From Vibrionaceae bacterium (GTDB lineage: Bacteria; Pseudomonadota; Gammaproteobacteria; Enterobacterales; Vibrionaceae), in NCBI GenBank assembly GCA_018222805.1, contig JAAEZQ010000024.1, positions 1-47,074 of the forward strand: 47,074 nucleotides of DNA, given 5' to 3'. Below, one piece after another: positions 18,405 to 26,654 of this stretch. Below the pieces are notes generated by a model. The model did not search any database, had not been told where the DNA came from, and saw only the letters and a program-made list of their open reading frames with translations. Both the position numbers and the translations under genes were made by a program. The number at the start of each line of letters is the position of its first letter. Positions within the stretch are counted from its first letter, which is position 1.

Positions 18405-18440
18405 AGGCGAGTCTGGTGTGACCGACCCAGCGATCTAGGG
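18405..18440 (+). repeat. third copy of the arm inner-end motif
   Basis: The sequence from AGTCTGGTGTGACC through CGATCTAGG is nearly identical to the inner ends of the two long arms (21201-21231 and, inverted, 25808-25836). Between 18197 and 18405 is a short decayed frame (DIDDAQVWLEFYDDADNN) whose diverged relative is left of att copy 2, on the other strand near 20165-20245. Confidence 0.6.
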
Positions 18441-18455
18441 TTTTAGTTGTTGGGG

Positions 18456-18770
18456 TTATCTACACAAACGAGAAGGATAAATATGATTTGAGTATTCTAA
18501 ATCGTCAACACAACCCCAACCTTTTTGTTTTGATGAATCTTCAATCAATTTTATCTCTGACTTATTTAAGCCTAGTGCGGAAATACTTTTTCCACCTTCA
18601 TCATTTTCTAATCATAAGCCTTCCCCACCAAATTCTGCTTTTAGGATGCTCAAGGCAAGGATTGGCTAATGAATTGTCAGATGACGGTAGAATGTACGTT
18701 CGATTTAAACCGAGATAGGCGTTCGGAATGCTCCGAAATACGTGTTTTTAACAAGCAGTCTCACAGTAAT
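18456..18770 (-). pseudogene. frameshifted remnant of an unknown gene
   Basis: On the minus strand two frames join naturally. The first reads NAYLGLNRTYILPSSDNSLA and continues to WWGRLMIRK. The second, one frame over, reads ENDEGGKSISALGLNKSEIK through to a stop at 18456. The switch is near 18615. The composition looks coding but there is no intact start. No family recognised. A plus-strand frame over the same bases (18488-18718) looks like its shadow. Confidence 0.35.
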
Positions 18771-18909
18771 AACGAATCTAAATAAGATATTGATCTCGAT
18801 TTCACAATATCAATAAGAAACAATATAGGCTTGACGTTTTTTTGTGATACTGTCCCCAAAAAAGCAGTTGATGACTTTCGGTATAGTATTCTTTTTTGGG
18901 TTGTGATTT

Positions 18910-19266
18910 ATGAGTGTTGGTATGCATAAACTGGTTATTTTTGTTATTTTTAATGGCTTAACTACTTCTGCCTTAGCAGATTCTTTTAGTAGTACTGAAA
19001 ACGTCTATTGTATGAAATCGAAAACCGGAAATATGATCTTCGAACAGTGCAAGGAGCTCACCAGCGGTTTAACCTGGAGTCGAACAAAGATTGAGGCAGG
19101 AGACCATCAGTATATGCGAGGTACTGATAAAGAAGGTAATAAGTGGACTGCGATCCGAGAGATTCAAGGTACAAGCTATAAGACCACTTATAGTGACAAA
19201 TTTGGCAACACTATACGTGTAGAAGAGTGTAATGTTAATAATTGTACTGAAACTATAACGAATTGA
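18910..19266 (+). CDS. small exported protein, unknown function
   Basis: 118 residues with a signal peptide (MHKLVIFVIFNGLTTSALA, cleavage near ADS). The mature part is about 95 residues with four cysteines, two in the CMKSKTGNMIFEQC stretch and two near the end (EECNVNNC), which could form disulfides in the periplasm. An internal ATG at 18922 gives the tidier signal peptide; neither start has a strong Shine-Dalgarno. No family recognised. It lies alone in the decayed left part of the island. Confidence 0.5.
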   Translation: MSVGMHKLVIFVIFNGLTTSALADSFSSTENVYCMKSKTGNMIFEQCKELTSGLTWSRTKIEAGDHQYMRGTDKEGNKWTAIREIQGTSYKTTYSDKFGNTIRVEECNVNNCTETITN

Positions 19267-19652
19267 ACATTTTGTTGTTGCGTACCTTATCAGAACAACG
19301 CTGTAACCCTACTTCCTTCAGGGAGGGAAGTGGTCAGGAAGTCCATTGTCAGGGCTCAACCGCCAACTTGCCGCAGCCCTCTTCAAAGCCGTAGCTACAA
19401 CTAACGCACTGATTAGTAGTTTTTTCATTACTAGATTTCCTTACTAGATTTATTGATTGAAGAATTTGATACGAATTGCTGTCGGCGTCGTTGGAACGAC
19501 GTCAACGACGATAAGTGGGAGGGTTATTTTGTTTTCTTGTCTGTGAGCGCTAACAACTCTGCTTTTAGCTGTTGGTATTCATCGCCTAGTACGTGAAGAT
19601 AAATTGATTATTCAGACCTTTGGGCTAGACCTAAATCTCTAACTATTGAGTC
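19267..19652. other. degenerate stretch with gene fragments
   Basis: Minus-strand fragments without intact genes. A 36-residue frame with a signal-like start (MKKLLISALVVATA, 19318-19428) ends abruptly. Two carboxy-terminal-looking pieces lie at about 19440-19530 (VVDVVPTTPTAIR) and about 19530-19600 (DEYQQLKAELLALTDKKTK). They look like leftovers of earlier insertions. Confidence 0.3.
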
Positions 19653-19994
19653 TCAAAACAATTGGTTACTGGCTGAATCTGAGGGATATTGGGATTTATA
19701 GACCTGACTTTTCCATGAGTTATCACCTTGAGATTCGATCAACTGAAATAGTTCATTAAGTGGAACCCAGTGTTTTGAATGTAATCCGGCCCCGCCACTT
19801 TGTCCGGCAATTAGAAAGTAGAGTTGCTTGTCCTCACTATGTTGAGCAATTTCATAGAGGACTTTCCCGTTGGACTTTGCTCCTAGTTTTGATGCTTTAC
19901 CTGTTTTGAGAATGGTAGAGAATGAATTGTCTTCTGGTGTGGTTTTAGATGTGTCAGCCTCTGTATTCTTCCTGCTGTTTTTGGGTTGGTTCAT
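19653..19994 (-). CDS. hypothetical protein
   Basis: 113 residues. A polar, low-complexity start (about 30 residues rich in Lys, Thr, Ser and Asn) precedes a compact domain (GKVLYEIAQHSEDKQLYFLI, then AGQSGGAGLHSKHWVPLNELF). No signal peptide. The minus-strand ATG at 19994 is preceded by AAAGGAGTTCCC. I do not recognise the family. It is the only intact minus-strand gene of the decayed zone left of unit B. Confidence 0.5.
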   Translation of the reverse strand: MNQPKNSRKNTEADTSKTTPEDNSFSTILKTGKASKLGAKSNGKVLYEIAQHSEDKQLYFLIAGQSGGAGLHSKHWVPLNELFQLIESQGDNSWKSQVYKSQYPSDSASNQLF

Positions 19995-20330
19995 GGGAAC
20001 TCCTTTATTTGTTGAACTGGAAATAAGAAAACCCCTACAGGAAGAGTCCGGTAAGGGCGTTTACAATTCAATAATATAAATTCGTTTTGTTGCTTATTAC
20101 GCCTAGGGATTTTTTTCCTGTCTTTTCCGGTATTGATCCTGTCTTTCCACCCAAACCTAACCCCAATTCCTCGTCGGCGTCGTCGTACTAATCACAGCCA
20201 ACATCTCCCGTCGTCGATGTCAGTAAAATCATGCGGGTAATCAGGTGATGTGATTTTGCTGGTGGATTTAGGCGTGATTCGGGGCAGGGTTACTATGTTG
20301 ATTACGCGGTGAGATTGCGCCAGACCTTCG

Positions 20331-20375
20331 CTCATAATCGATTGGTCCGCAGTTCAAGTCTGCGAGGGGCCACCA
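20331..20375 (+). repeat. tRNA-Ile 3'-end remnant, att site 2 (inverted)
   Basis: Same 45 nt as the other remnants but in the opposite orientation to the intact tRNA. It is followed by the GGCTCGTAGA / TCTACGGGCC terminator-like hairpin (20386-20411). The T-stem is CGCAG / CTGCG, fully paired. It forms the outer end of the left arm. Confidence 0.85.
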
Positions 20376-20725
20376 TATTCCAGAAGGCTCGTAGAGAAAT
20401 CTACGGGCCTTTGTCTTTTCTAGTCCTTTCCATATCCGGTCCGCAATTACTTCCGGTAAGCTCTGGTCCATCAGGTCAGCCGAAACACTTCACGTAGTCA
20501 CTACAGAGTCACACTTCCCCTATCAGACTGATATCCACCATCAGAACCTTCTCTCGTCTGTACCGCACTAATCAGAGCAGATACATACCACTCAACACCA
20601 GAACCGAACCCCAGAAAAACTCCGCACTGGAACCAACAAAAATATAACCAACATCCTGTCCATTAGCTGAAGTTATTAATATAGGTATGGGATGGATAGC
20701 TAGTTCAGTGACGGGAAGGACACCT

Positions 20726-21043
20726 ATGATCCTAAAGCTCTCAGAACTAGCCAGTCAGGAAAAAACAGCATTAAACGATGACCGATTACCCTCAGTGGTA
20801 ATCGGTCTGTTATCTCTTAAGTGATTTAGGTCAGTAATCATCGACACTCAACCACAGCACCAGAAACAGCGGCTAATCACAGGACTGGTATTCATACTAG
20901 AACCGCAAAAACCAACGGCACACTGGATTACAGCGCGAATCTGGTATGAGTTAGGGTGTCGAGTCTGGTTAGTGGAATCAGATGGAACTATCGTCGTAAC
21001 TCCCGTCGACGACGACGGCAAACTGGACGAAAAACCTAAATAG
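20726..21043 (+). pseudogene. arm-borne reading frame, left copy, interrupted by TGA
   Basis: ATG at 20726 opens a 32-residue frame ending in TGA at 20822. The same frame then continues for 72 codons (ITGLVFILEPQKPTAHWITA, WLVESDGT, TPVDDDGKLDEKPK) to TAG at 21041. Compared with the right-arm copy, many differences are synonymous third-position changes and the main indel is 12 nt in frame, so it has evolved as protein. Both copies share the TGA. No family recognised. Confidence 0.4.
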
Positions 21044-21322
21044 GAAATTTACATTAGGGTTCGTGTCCAGCTCGGTATCTAGCCAAAATTACAGCTAAAG
21101 ACCGGATAGAGACCGGACCGACGACGCCGTCGCCAAAGTTGCTGGAACTACATCATGCAGGAAGTCAGGCAGGATAAGCCTTAGAGGAAGATTACAGGGC
21201 CAGTCTGGTGTGACCGACCCAGCGATCTAGGATTTTAGGGTGGGGGTTGGGATAAGTGAGTGTTGAAATGCATATGAAAAGTAGTATCTTATGTGAAAAA
21301 TTAGCTTTTAGAGATAATATCA

Positions 21323-22306
21323 ATGGAAACTGTAACTAAAACCGCATTCAGTATTGGTAGTGATGATGTCGAGTTATATTTAACTGTCATGAAGGCGAGT
21401 GAAATATTCCAAATGTCGAAAGTATCACGCGTGGATGAGGATCCTGATTCGGGGTATCAGAGAAATTTATCCGAACCAAGGGCAAAGGCTATAGCTGAAT
21501 ACTTAAACTCAGGAAACTTAATACCCGGAGCTATTATTCTAAGCGCTCAAGATAATGCAAAAATAAATTTTTCTAATGATCAACTATCGATAGAAATCAT
21601 ACCAAATTCGTTATTTGTCATAGATGGTCAGCATAGACTATTTGGTTCCAAGTTGTCGGAAAAAGACGTAAATCTACCTGTTTGTATATTCAAGGGATTA
21701 GACCATACGAGTGAGGTTCAATATTTTATTGATATAAACTCGACACAAAAAGGGGTTCCAAAGACCTTACGAATTGAGCTAATGAAATTTCTTGCAGAAG
21801 ACGATTCTATCGATTCTATTAGAGCTAGGTTATTTGAAGAATTAGGAAACGAAGTAGACTCTCCTTTATATGGGAAATTGAATCCAATTTCTAGTGGTCG
21901 AGGTAGAATTTCTCATGTGCCATTTAAAGATGCTATAGAGCCAATACTCTTGAAGCAACCATTATCTCGACTAGATTTTAGTGATAAGAAAAAATTAATA
22001 ACAAATTACCTATTAGCTACACAGGGTGTTCTAGAAGAGATTGAAGGTAATGATAATCGCCTTACAAGTGCAGTCTTTTTCCAAGCTATTTTTGATAACT
22101 TTGAACAGATTTGCAACTTGTCAATGATTCATTTTAGAAGCTATTCATCATCATCAATAAAGCAGATTGTTGATGGCATAAAGAATATTGATTTTTCAAG
22201 GTTCAGCGGAACCAACAGAGAAACAATTCGTAATCTCTCACAAGAAATACAAGCATTGATTGATATTCACAGTAGAAAATTAGGCGAAATAGAAGATTTA
22301 TTCTAA
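21323..22306 (+). CDS. DGQHR-domain protein, DndB-like
   Basis: 327 residues. The defining motif DGQHR is at residues 101-105 (SLFVIDGQHRLFGSKL), preceded by GYQRNLSEPRAKAIAEYLNSG, the usual upstream part of DGQHR/DndB-type domains, which are related to the ParB/sulfiredoxin fold. FIDINSTQKGVPKTLR is a second conserved block seen in this group. DndB proteins regulate DNA phosphorothioation, and related DGQHR proteins occur with other DNA-modification and defence loci. Here no dndACDE or dpd genes are present; the only partner is the next gene, 2 bp downstream. Function is therefore open: a two-gene anti-phage or element-control module is inference. Confidence 0.75.
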   Translation: METVTKTAFSIGSDDVELYLTVMKASEIFQMSKVSRVDEDPDSGYQRNLSEPRAKAIAEYLNSGNLIPGAIILSAQDNAKINFSNDQLSIEIIPNSLFVIDGQHRLFGSKLSEKDVNLPVCIFKGLDHTSEVQYFIDINSTQKGVPKTLRIELMKFLAEDDSIDSIRARLFEELGNEVDSPLYGKLNPISSGRGRISHVPFKDAIEPILLKQPLSRLDFSDKKKLITNYLLATQGVLEEIEGNDNRLTSAVFFQAIFDNFEQICNLSMIHFRSYSSSSIKQIVDGIKNIDFSRFSGTNRETIRNLSQEIQALIDIHSRKLGEIEDLF

Positions 22307-22308
22307 TT

Positions 22309-23205
22309 ATGTTTGATTCTGATTTTTTTAGGTTAATAACCAAAAGACTTAGAATGTTAGGTTTTGATTCTTCAGATATACCAGACAGGTACCTACATTC
22401 TAACTCTTTTAAATCAACATTATGTAGCTATGCTATTGATAAGTCAGTAAGTACTATAAGTTCAACGCATTTCGAAGTTGTTATGAGCAAAAGTGATTAT
22501 CTTAATGCGATATTGACTGATTTTTACTTAGGCAATGTTAGAGTTAATAAACAAATTGAGCATATTAATACCCAACTAGCATCCGATACACAAGCAGCAT
22601 GGACTTTAGTTACAACTTATTATGCATGTTTTTTCATTTGTAATGATATATCTAGGATATCAGGGAGGTTTATAACTAACTTGAGTCCAGATAACTTAAG
22701 ATATCTTTCATCGCTTGATGATAACGGCAATGTAGGGTTATTAAAAAAAGATAAACCAGCTGCATTTACAGTTAATGTTGAACCAGGGGAAATGGAGAAT
22801 GAAGTAAAATTAATGTTTGCAAACGTTGGTGATAAACCCCACAAAGCTGCTTGGAATAATATCAGTAGTTTGTTAAAGCAGTTAGACCATCTAAATAAAA
22901 ACCCGACAACTTCATTCTCTTTATTTAAAGATATAGTAAAAAGTACTCCAGATAGTAAGTGGATTCTTCCTAGCGAACTTAGAAATGAATGGAATTATAC
23001 TTCTCCCATGTATTATGATTCTATAGGTAATAATAATAGCAAGCAGTTCATATACTTGATGAGGAATAAGAACAGCTACTCATGGTCAAAAAATAACAAC
23101 CTGATAGCGAATGATGAAAATCAAGTTGCAACATTAGCATATGTATTTCAATTGCTAAAAAATACTTATGATAGAATATGGAAGCAATTGATAGATAATA
23201 ATTGA
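22309..23205 (+). CDS. unknown partner of the DGQHR gene
   Basis: 298 residues, starting 2 bp after the DGQHR stop, so translationally linked. No signal peptide or membrane segment beyond one hydrophobic helix. The stretch AAWTLVTTYYACFFICNDI (residues about 95-113) resembles the W-x6-YYA-x-FF helix common in HEPN-like all-alpha proteins. The catalytic R-x4-6-H motif of HEPN RNases is not evident, the nearest being RNKNSYSW. I do not assign a family. The gene ends in a strong terminator shared with the convergent integrase. Confidence 0.6.
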   Translation: MFDSDFFRLITKRLRMLGFDSSDIPDRYLHSNSFKSTLCSYAIDKSVSTISSTHFEVVMSKSDYLNAILTDFYLGNVRVNKQIEHINTQLASDTQAAWTLVTTYYACFFICNDISRISGRFITNLSPDNLRYLSSLDDNGNVGLLKKDKPAAFTVNVEPGEMENEVKLMFANVGDKPHKAAWNNISSLLKQLDHLNKNPTTSFSLFKDIVKSTPDSKWILPSELRNEWNYTSPMYYDSIGNNNSKQFIYLMRNKNSYSWSKNNNLIANDENQVATLAYVFQLLKNTYDRIWKQLIDNN

Positions 23206-23238
23206 GCGGAAGGAACTCAGACGTTCCTTCCGCTTTTA
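23205..23238. terminator. strong bidirectional terminator
   Basis: A perfect 12-bp stem AGCGGAAGGAAC / GTTCCTTCCGCT around 6 nt overlaps the stop of the upstream gene and is followed by a T-rich tail. It separates the DGQHR operon from the convergent integrase. Confidence 0.85.
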
Positions 23239-23246
23239 ATACTTAT

Positions 23247-24434
23247 TTAGTTAGTGCATTTCCCAACCAACTCAGCCACATTCGCACTAACTTCCCTCAG
23301 TCTTGAACTAGCCAAATGAGCATATCTGGTACTGGTCTGTGGCGACTGATGCCCTAACAAGTGCTGAACATCATATAGAGTCGCATTACCTGAGTTGATC
23401 AATATCGATGCGAAGCTATGCCTCAAATCATGAATTCGGAAGTTGTCTGTAATCCCGGCAGCTTTCTTGATTCGAGCAAATGCCTTCTTCGGATGAGCGA
23501 TAGGTCTACCGGGTGCATCTCCGGCAAAGATATAGGGGTTCTTCGGTTGTTGAAATCGTCGTTGATCATGAATGACTTCCTTAGCTAGGTGGTTGAGCAG
23601 GACCGTTCTAGACAATCCCGACTTAGTGTGTGGTAGAAATAGGCTCCAATTGCCGTCGTCGTCGACGGTAAGACACTCCCATTTCGAACTGGTAATTTCC
23701 CCGATTCGCATCCCAGTAAGCAGGGCGAATTTCAATGCATTGGCTTGGGTGCAATTCGGTTCTTCGTTACATGCCTTGATGAAGGAAGAAACCTCAGCCC
23801 GTGACAGGAACCGCTGTCTGACGTTGTTTTCCTTAAGTTTCCGTATGTACTGCCCCGGATTAGAGTCGACATAACCCCATTCCATTGCCAGCCTAAACAT
23901 ACGAAGCACTAAGGAACGTAGACGGTTCACCGTTGCAGGTTTTCTACCCTCTAGTAATCCGTCCAACAATTTCTGAATGTCCTGCTGACCGATATCAGTA
24001 AGCGGTTTCTTTCCCCACTTCGGATAGAAATGGAGCTTTAGACTACCTGCATCACTTTTGGCGGTGAGCTTGTTCATCATTGCGTATGGTAAGTAATGCA
24101 GCTCTGAGAATTCTTGAAACGTGAGTACGTTGCGCTTCTCATCACGGATAGCCTTGGGATCATTACCTAGAGCAATTTCCCGTTTATGGTCATTGGAAAT
24201 CTGACGAGCAGTTGCGATATCTAGCGCTGGGTATTCACCTAGCTGGATGGATTTCTTGGTTCCGTGCAGTGTGTACCTGAACAAGAAACGCTTCCGACCT
24301 TGGCGGTTGACGATCATCTTGAGACCAGAACAGAGTTCGTCTGTGTATTCTGTTTCCTTACTTTTGCTCGTCGTCGGCGTCGGTGGTAGTGAGTCTAATT
24401 GGCGCTTATTGAATTTGAATTTTCGGGATTGCAT
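23247..24434 (-). CDS. int: tyrosine recombinase (unit B integrase)
   Basis: 395 residues in the usual P4-like arrangement. An N-terminal arm-binding domain (LKMIVNRQGRKRFLFRYTLHG, IQLGEYPALDIATAR) is followed by a core-binding domain about residues 105-195 and the catalytic domain. The catalytic set is complete: R243 in TGMRIGE, K271 in HTKSGL, H335 and R338 in HDLRHSF, H362 in LLGHQS, and Y371 in TSTRYAHL. The start at 24434 follows AAGGAGG by 6 nt; the ATG 18 nt upstream overlaps the preceding gene and is less likely. It is the only recombinase inside the inverted-repeat unit and probably acts on the tRNA-Ile att copies. The sequence coding VDDDGNW and PPTPTTSK holds two of the CGTCG-rich motifs scattered through this unit. 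Confidence 0.92.
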   Translation of the reverse strand: MQSRKFKFNKRQLDSLPPTPTTSKSKETEYTDELCSGLKMIVNRQGRKRFLFRYTLHGTKKSIQLGEYPALDIATARQISNDHKREIALGNDPKAIRDEKRNVLTFQEFSELHYLPYAMMNKLTAKSDAGSLKLHFYPKWGKKPLTDIGQQDIQKLLDGLLEGRKPATVNRLRSLVLRMFRLAMEWGYVDSNPGQYIRKLKENNVRQRFLSRAEVSSFIKACNEEPNCTQANALKFALLTGMRIGEITSSKWECLTVDDDGNWSLFLPHTKSGLSRTVLLNHLAKEVIHDQRRFQQPKNPYIFAGDAPGRPIAHPKKAFARIKKAAGITDNFRIHDLRHSFASILINSGNATLYDVQHLLGHQSPQTSTRYAHLASSRLREVSANVAELVGKCTN

Positions 24435-24444
24435 CGCTGCCTCC

Positions 24445-24807
24445 TTAGTCATTCTCGATGGAGAAGTATTGGCGTAATTCGGTGAGTAGTGTCTTAGGCA
24501 TTAGCATGTAGATACCCTTACCAGAGTCCTCGACAATGCTCAGGGTGAGTGTTGCTCCGTAGTCCAGATCGTCTTCGAATTCGGTGTAGGTCAATGCTCG
24601 TTTTAGCATTTCGATATCGTCGACGACGACAGCAGAGAGGTCCGAAATTGAGGTTAGGAACCAGAGCTCACATTGCAGCTCTTCCCATGTCTGTTGGGTT
24701 TCTTCCTCATCGTGAAATGGTTCAGTAAGTATTGTTTTGACTTGTTCTTGTAGTGTTGTGGTGATTGGTAGTGTTGTGATTTCTTGAAGGGTAGTTAGCT
24801 TAATCAT
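24445..24807 (-). CDS. small acidic protein upstream of the integrase
   Basis: 120 residues from the ATG at 24807 (GGAG 6 nt upstream); earlier in-frame ATGs lack a ribosome site. Acidic, with the stretches FHDEEETQQTWEELQCELWFL and YTEFEDDLDYGATLTLSIVEDSGKGIYM. It ends 10 bp before the integrase start, whose Shine-Dalgarno overlaps this stop codon, so the two are translationally coupled. Its position suggests a partner or directionality factor of the recombinase, but it has no HTH or excisionase signature that I can see. The 24808-25048 gap beyond it should hold divergent promoters. Confidence 0.6.
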   Translation of the reverse strand: MIKLTTLQEITTLPITTTLQEQVKTILTEPFHDEEETQQTWEELQCELWFLTSISDLSAVVVDDIEMLKRALTYTEFEDDLDYGATLTLSIVEDSGKGIYMLMPKTLLTELRQYFSIEND

Positions 24808-25048
24808 AATTAACTCCATGATTATCAATATCATAAAGTTAATATGTGCTTGTACTCATATTTAGTGCGGTAGGAACCGTTAGTGGCAGAGCCATAGCTG
24901 TTTAGTTGTTGAACACTTGACTAATTAATTTAGAAGTAGGCAACGATAGATGGATTTTATGGGATCAATGTCACTGAAATTTACTGATTAAGAAAGCATA
25001 TTTCTCATTGATGAGAAATTCATAATCAATTGATAATAGAGTAAAAAA

Positions 25049-25219
25049 ATGAAAAAGATTGGTATTGCGTTGGTTGCTGTTGGTGTTATTGGTTCTCTTA
25101 TGGGGGCAATGATGTTCGGAGATATTGGTCTAGCAGCTATGATAGGGTCGATTGTGGGTATCCTTTCAGGTGTAGGGTTTATACAACTAGATAAGAAGCT
25201 TGAACAAGGGAAAGCTTAA
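25049..25219 (+). CDS. small two-helix membrane protein (56 aa)
   Basis: A 56-residue frame with two hydrophobic glycine-rich segments (IGIALVAVGVIGSLMGAMMF and IGLAAMIGSIVGILSGVGFI) and a charged tail DKKLEQGKA. The ATG is preceded by an A/G-rich stretch (GATAATAGAGTAAAAAA). Holin-like or toxin-like small proteins have this look, but nothing specific identifies it. It lies 45 bp upstream of the next exported protein in the same direction. Confidence 0.45.
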   Translation: MKKIGIALVAVGVIGSLMGAMMFGDIGLAAMIGSIVGILSGVGFIQLDKKLEQGKA

Positions 25220-25264
25220 TCCACTTTTGTGTAAGTTCTTGGCCGATTGATTTACGAGTTTTAT

Positions 25265-25717
25265 ATGAAAAAAATACCAAAATTACTTATTGTGACAATT
25301 GCCTTAGCCCCACTATCAGTAAGTGCTAGCTGGAAAATTAAAACTGAGATAGATGACTTTACAGGTGATAAGGTTGTCACAGCTTACACTTACAATGCAT
25401 CGCTTTCTTGTAGAGAGGGAAGTCGTAACTCAACTACACTCAGCATCCTGTTTGATGACGTTATTCAATACCAACAAGCAAGCATGTTTAGATGGAAAAC
25501 TGCGAGCGAAGGTGGTAAAGCTTTCATTTTTGCATATGATGAAATTGTGGATGTTACACGGTTGGAAGATGAAAGTTATTTTCTAGAATCAATATTATCT
25601 GCGCCAGAAGTTAAGATTCGAGCAAGGACACTGTCTGGAGAGTTTAGTGATACAAAGATATCATTAGATGGCTTTGAGCCTGCTTATAAAAAGGTACTGA
25701 TGAGCTGTAAGTCTTAG
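25265..25717 (+). CDS. exported protein, unknown function
   Basis: 150 residues from the ATG at 25265, which opens a clear signal peptide (MKKIPKLLIVTIALAPLSVSA, cut before SWK). An ATG 18 nt upstream would spoil it. The mature part is beta-rich with a single early Cys and a terminal Cys (ASLSCREGSRNSTTLSILF, then VLMSCKS), suggesting one disulfide. The layout is reminiscent of VasI/TagO-type periplasmic proteins, but that is only a resemblance. Together with the 56-aa membrane protein it fills the right part of unit B. Confidence 0.55.
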   Translation: MKKIPKLLIVTIALAPLSVSASWKIKTEIDDFTGDKVVTAYTYNASLSCREGSRNSTTLSILFDDVIQYQQASMFRWKTASEGGKAFIFAYDEIVDVTRLEDESYFLESILSAPEVKIRARTLSGEFSDTKISLDGFEPAYKKVLMSCKS

Positions 25718-25998
25718 AGTGCGCTAATTCTACTTGTCGGAAATAAATCTTGATTTAAGGGGGGGCATTTCAATCCCAATTTTAGCTTCCCACACCCACC
25801 CACCTAAAATCCTAGATCGCTGGGTCGGTCACACCAGACTGGCCCTGTAATCTCGCTCTAAGGCTTATCCTGCCTGACTTCCTGCATGATGTAGTTTCTG
25901 TAATTATCGCGACGGCGTCGTCGGTCCGGTCTCTATCCGGTCTTTAGCTGTAATTTTGGCTAGATACCGAGCTGGACACGAACCCTAATGTAAATTTC

Positions 25999-26304
25999 CT
26001 ATTTAGGTTTTCCGTCCAGTTTGCCGTCGTCGTCGACGGTAGTTCCATCTGATTCCACTAACCCAACTCTTAGCCCTAACTCATACCAGATCCGCGCTGT
26101 AATCCTGTGTGCCGTTGGTTTTTCCGGTTCCAGTATGAATACCAGCCCCGTGATTAGCTGCTGTTTCTGGTGCTGTGGTTGAGTGTCGATGATTACTGAC
26201 CTAAATCACTTAAGAGATAACAGACCGATTACCACTGAGGGTAATCGGTCATCGTTTAATGCTGTTTTTTCCTGACTGGCTAGTTCTGAGAGCTTTAGGA
26301 TCAT
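25999..26304 (-). pseudogene. arm-borne reading frame, right copy, interrupted by TGA
   Basis: Mirror of the frame at 20726-21043, 12 nt shorter. It carries the same internal TGA, then ITGLVFILEPEKPTAHRITA, LVESDGTTVDDDGKLDGKPK and TAG. Synonymous differences to the left copy (for example ACA/ACG, GGA/GGG, CTA/CTG, CGA/AGA) suggest past selection on the protein. Confidence 0.4.
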
Positions 26305-26654
26305 AGGTGTCCTTCCCGTCACTGAACTAGCTATCCATCCCATACCTATATTAATAATTTCAGCTAATGGACAGGATGTTGGTTATATTTTTGTTGGTTC
26401 CAGCGCGGAGTTTTTCTGAGGTTTAGTTCTGGTGTTGAGTGGTATGTATCTGCTCTGATTGACGCTCTACAGAAGAGAGAAGGTTCTGATGGTGGATATC
26501 ACTCTGATAGGGGAAGTGTGACTCTGTGGTGGTTACGTGGCGTATTTCGGGTGACCGAATGGACCAGAGCTTACCGGAAGTAATCGCAGACCGGATATGG
26601 AAAGGACTAGAAAAGACAAAGGCCCGTAGATTTCTCTACGAGCCTTCTGGAATA

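Larger units (their letters stand above)
20331..21250 (+). repeat. left long inverted-repeat arm of unit B
   Basis: About 0.9 kb that matches the reverse complement of 25789-26702 nearly throughout, with scattered substitutions and small indels. From outside in it holds the tRNA 3' fragment, the hairpin, a short frame (20726-21043) and the motif ending in CGATCTAGGATTTTAGG. Apart from that frame it appears non-coding. Confidence 0.9.

Noticed and set aside
18488..18718. Plus-strand 76-residue frame as a gene
   Set aside because: Composition is unlike a protein, it has no ribosome site, and the opposite strand carries a better coding signal (frameshifted remnant).
20268..20497. Frames across the left arm outer end (both strands) as genes
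   Set aside because: They run through the tRNA fragment and its hairpin; the sequence is explained by those.
21323..22306. DGQHR gene as part of a phosphorothioation (dnd) system
   Set aside because: No dndA, C, D, E or dndFGH-like gene is present in the window.
18300..26100. CGTCG-rich repeats as a CRISPR array
   Set aside because: Spacing is irregular by hundreds of bases, units are 6-12 nt, orientation varies and there are no cas genes.
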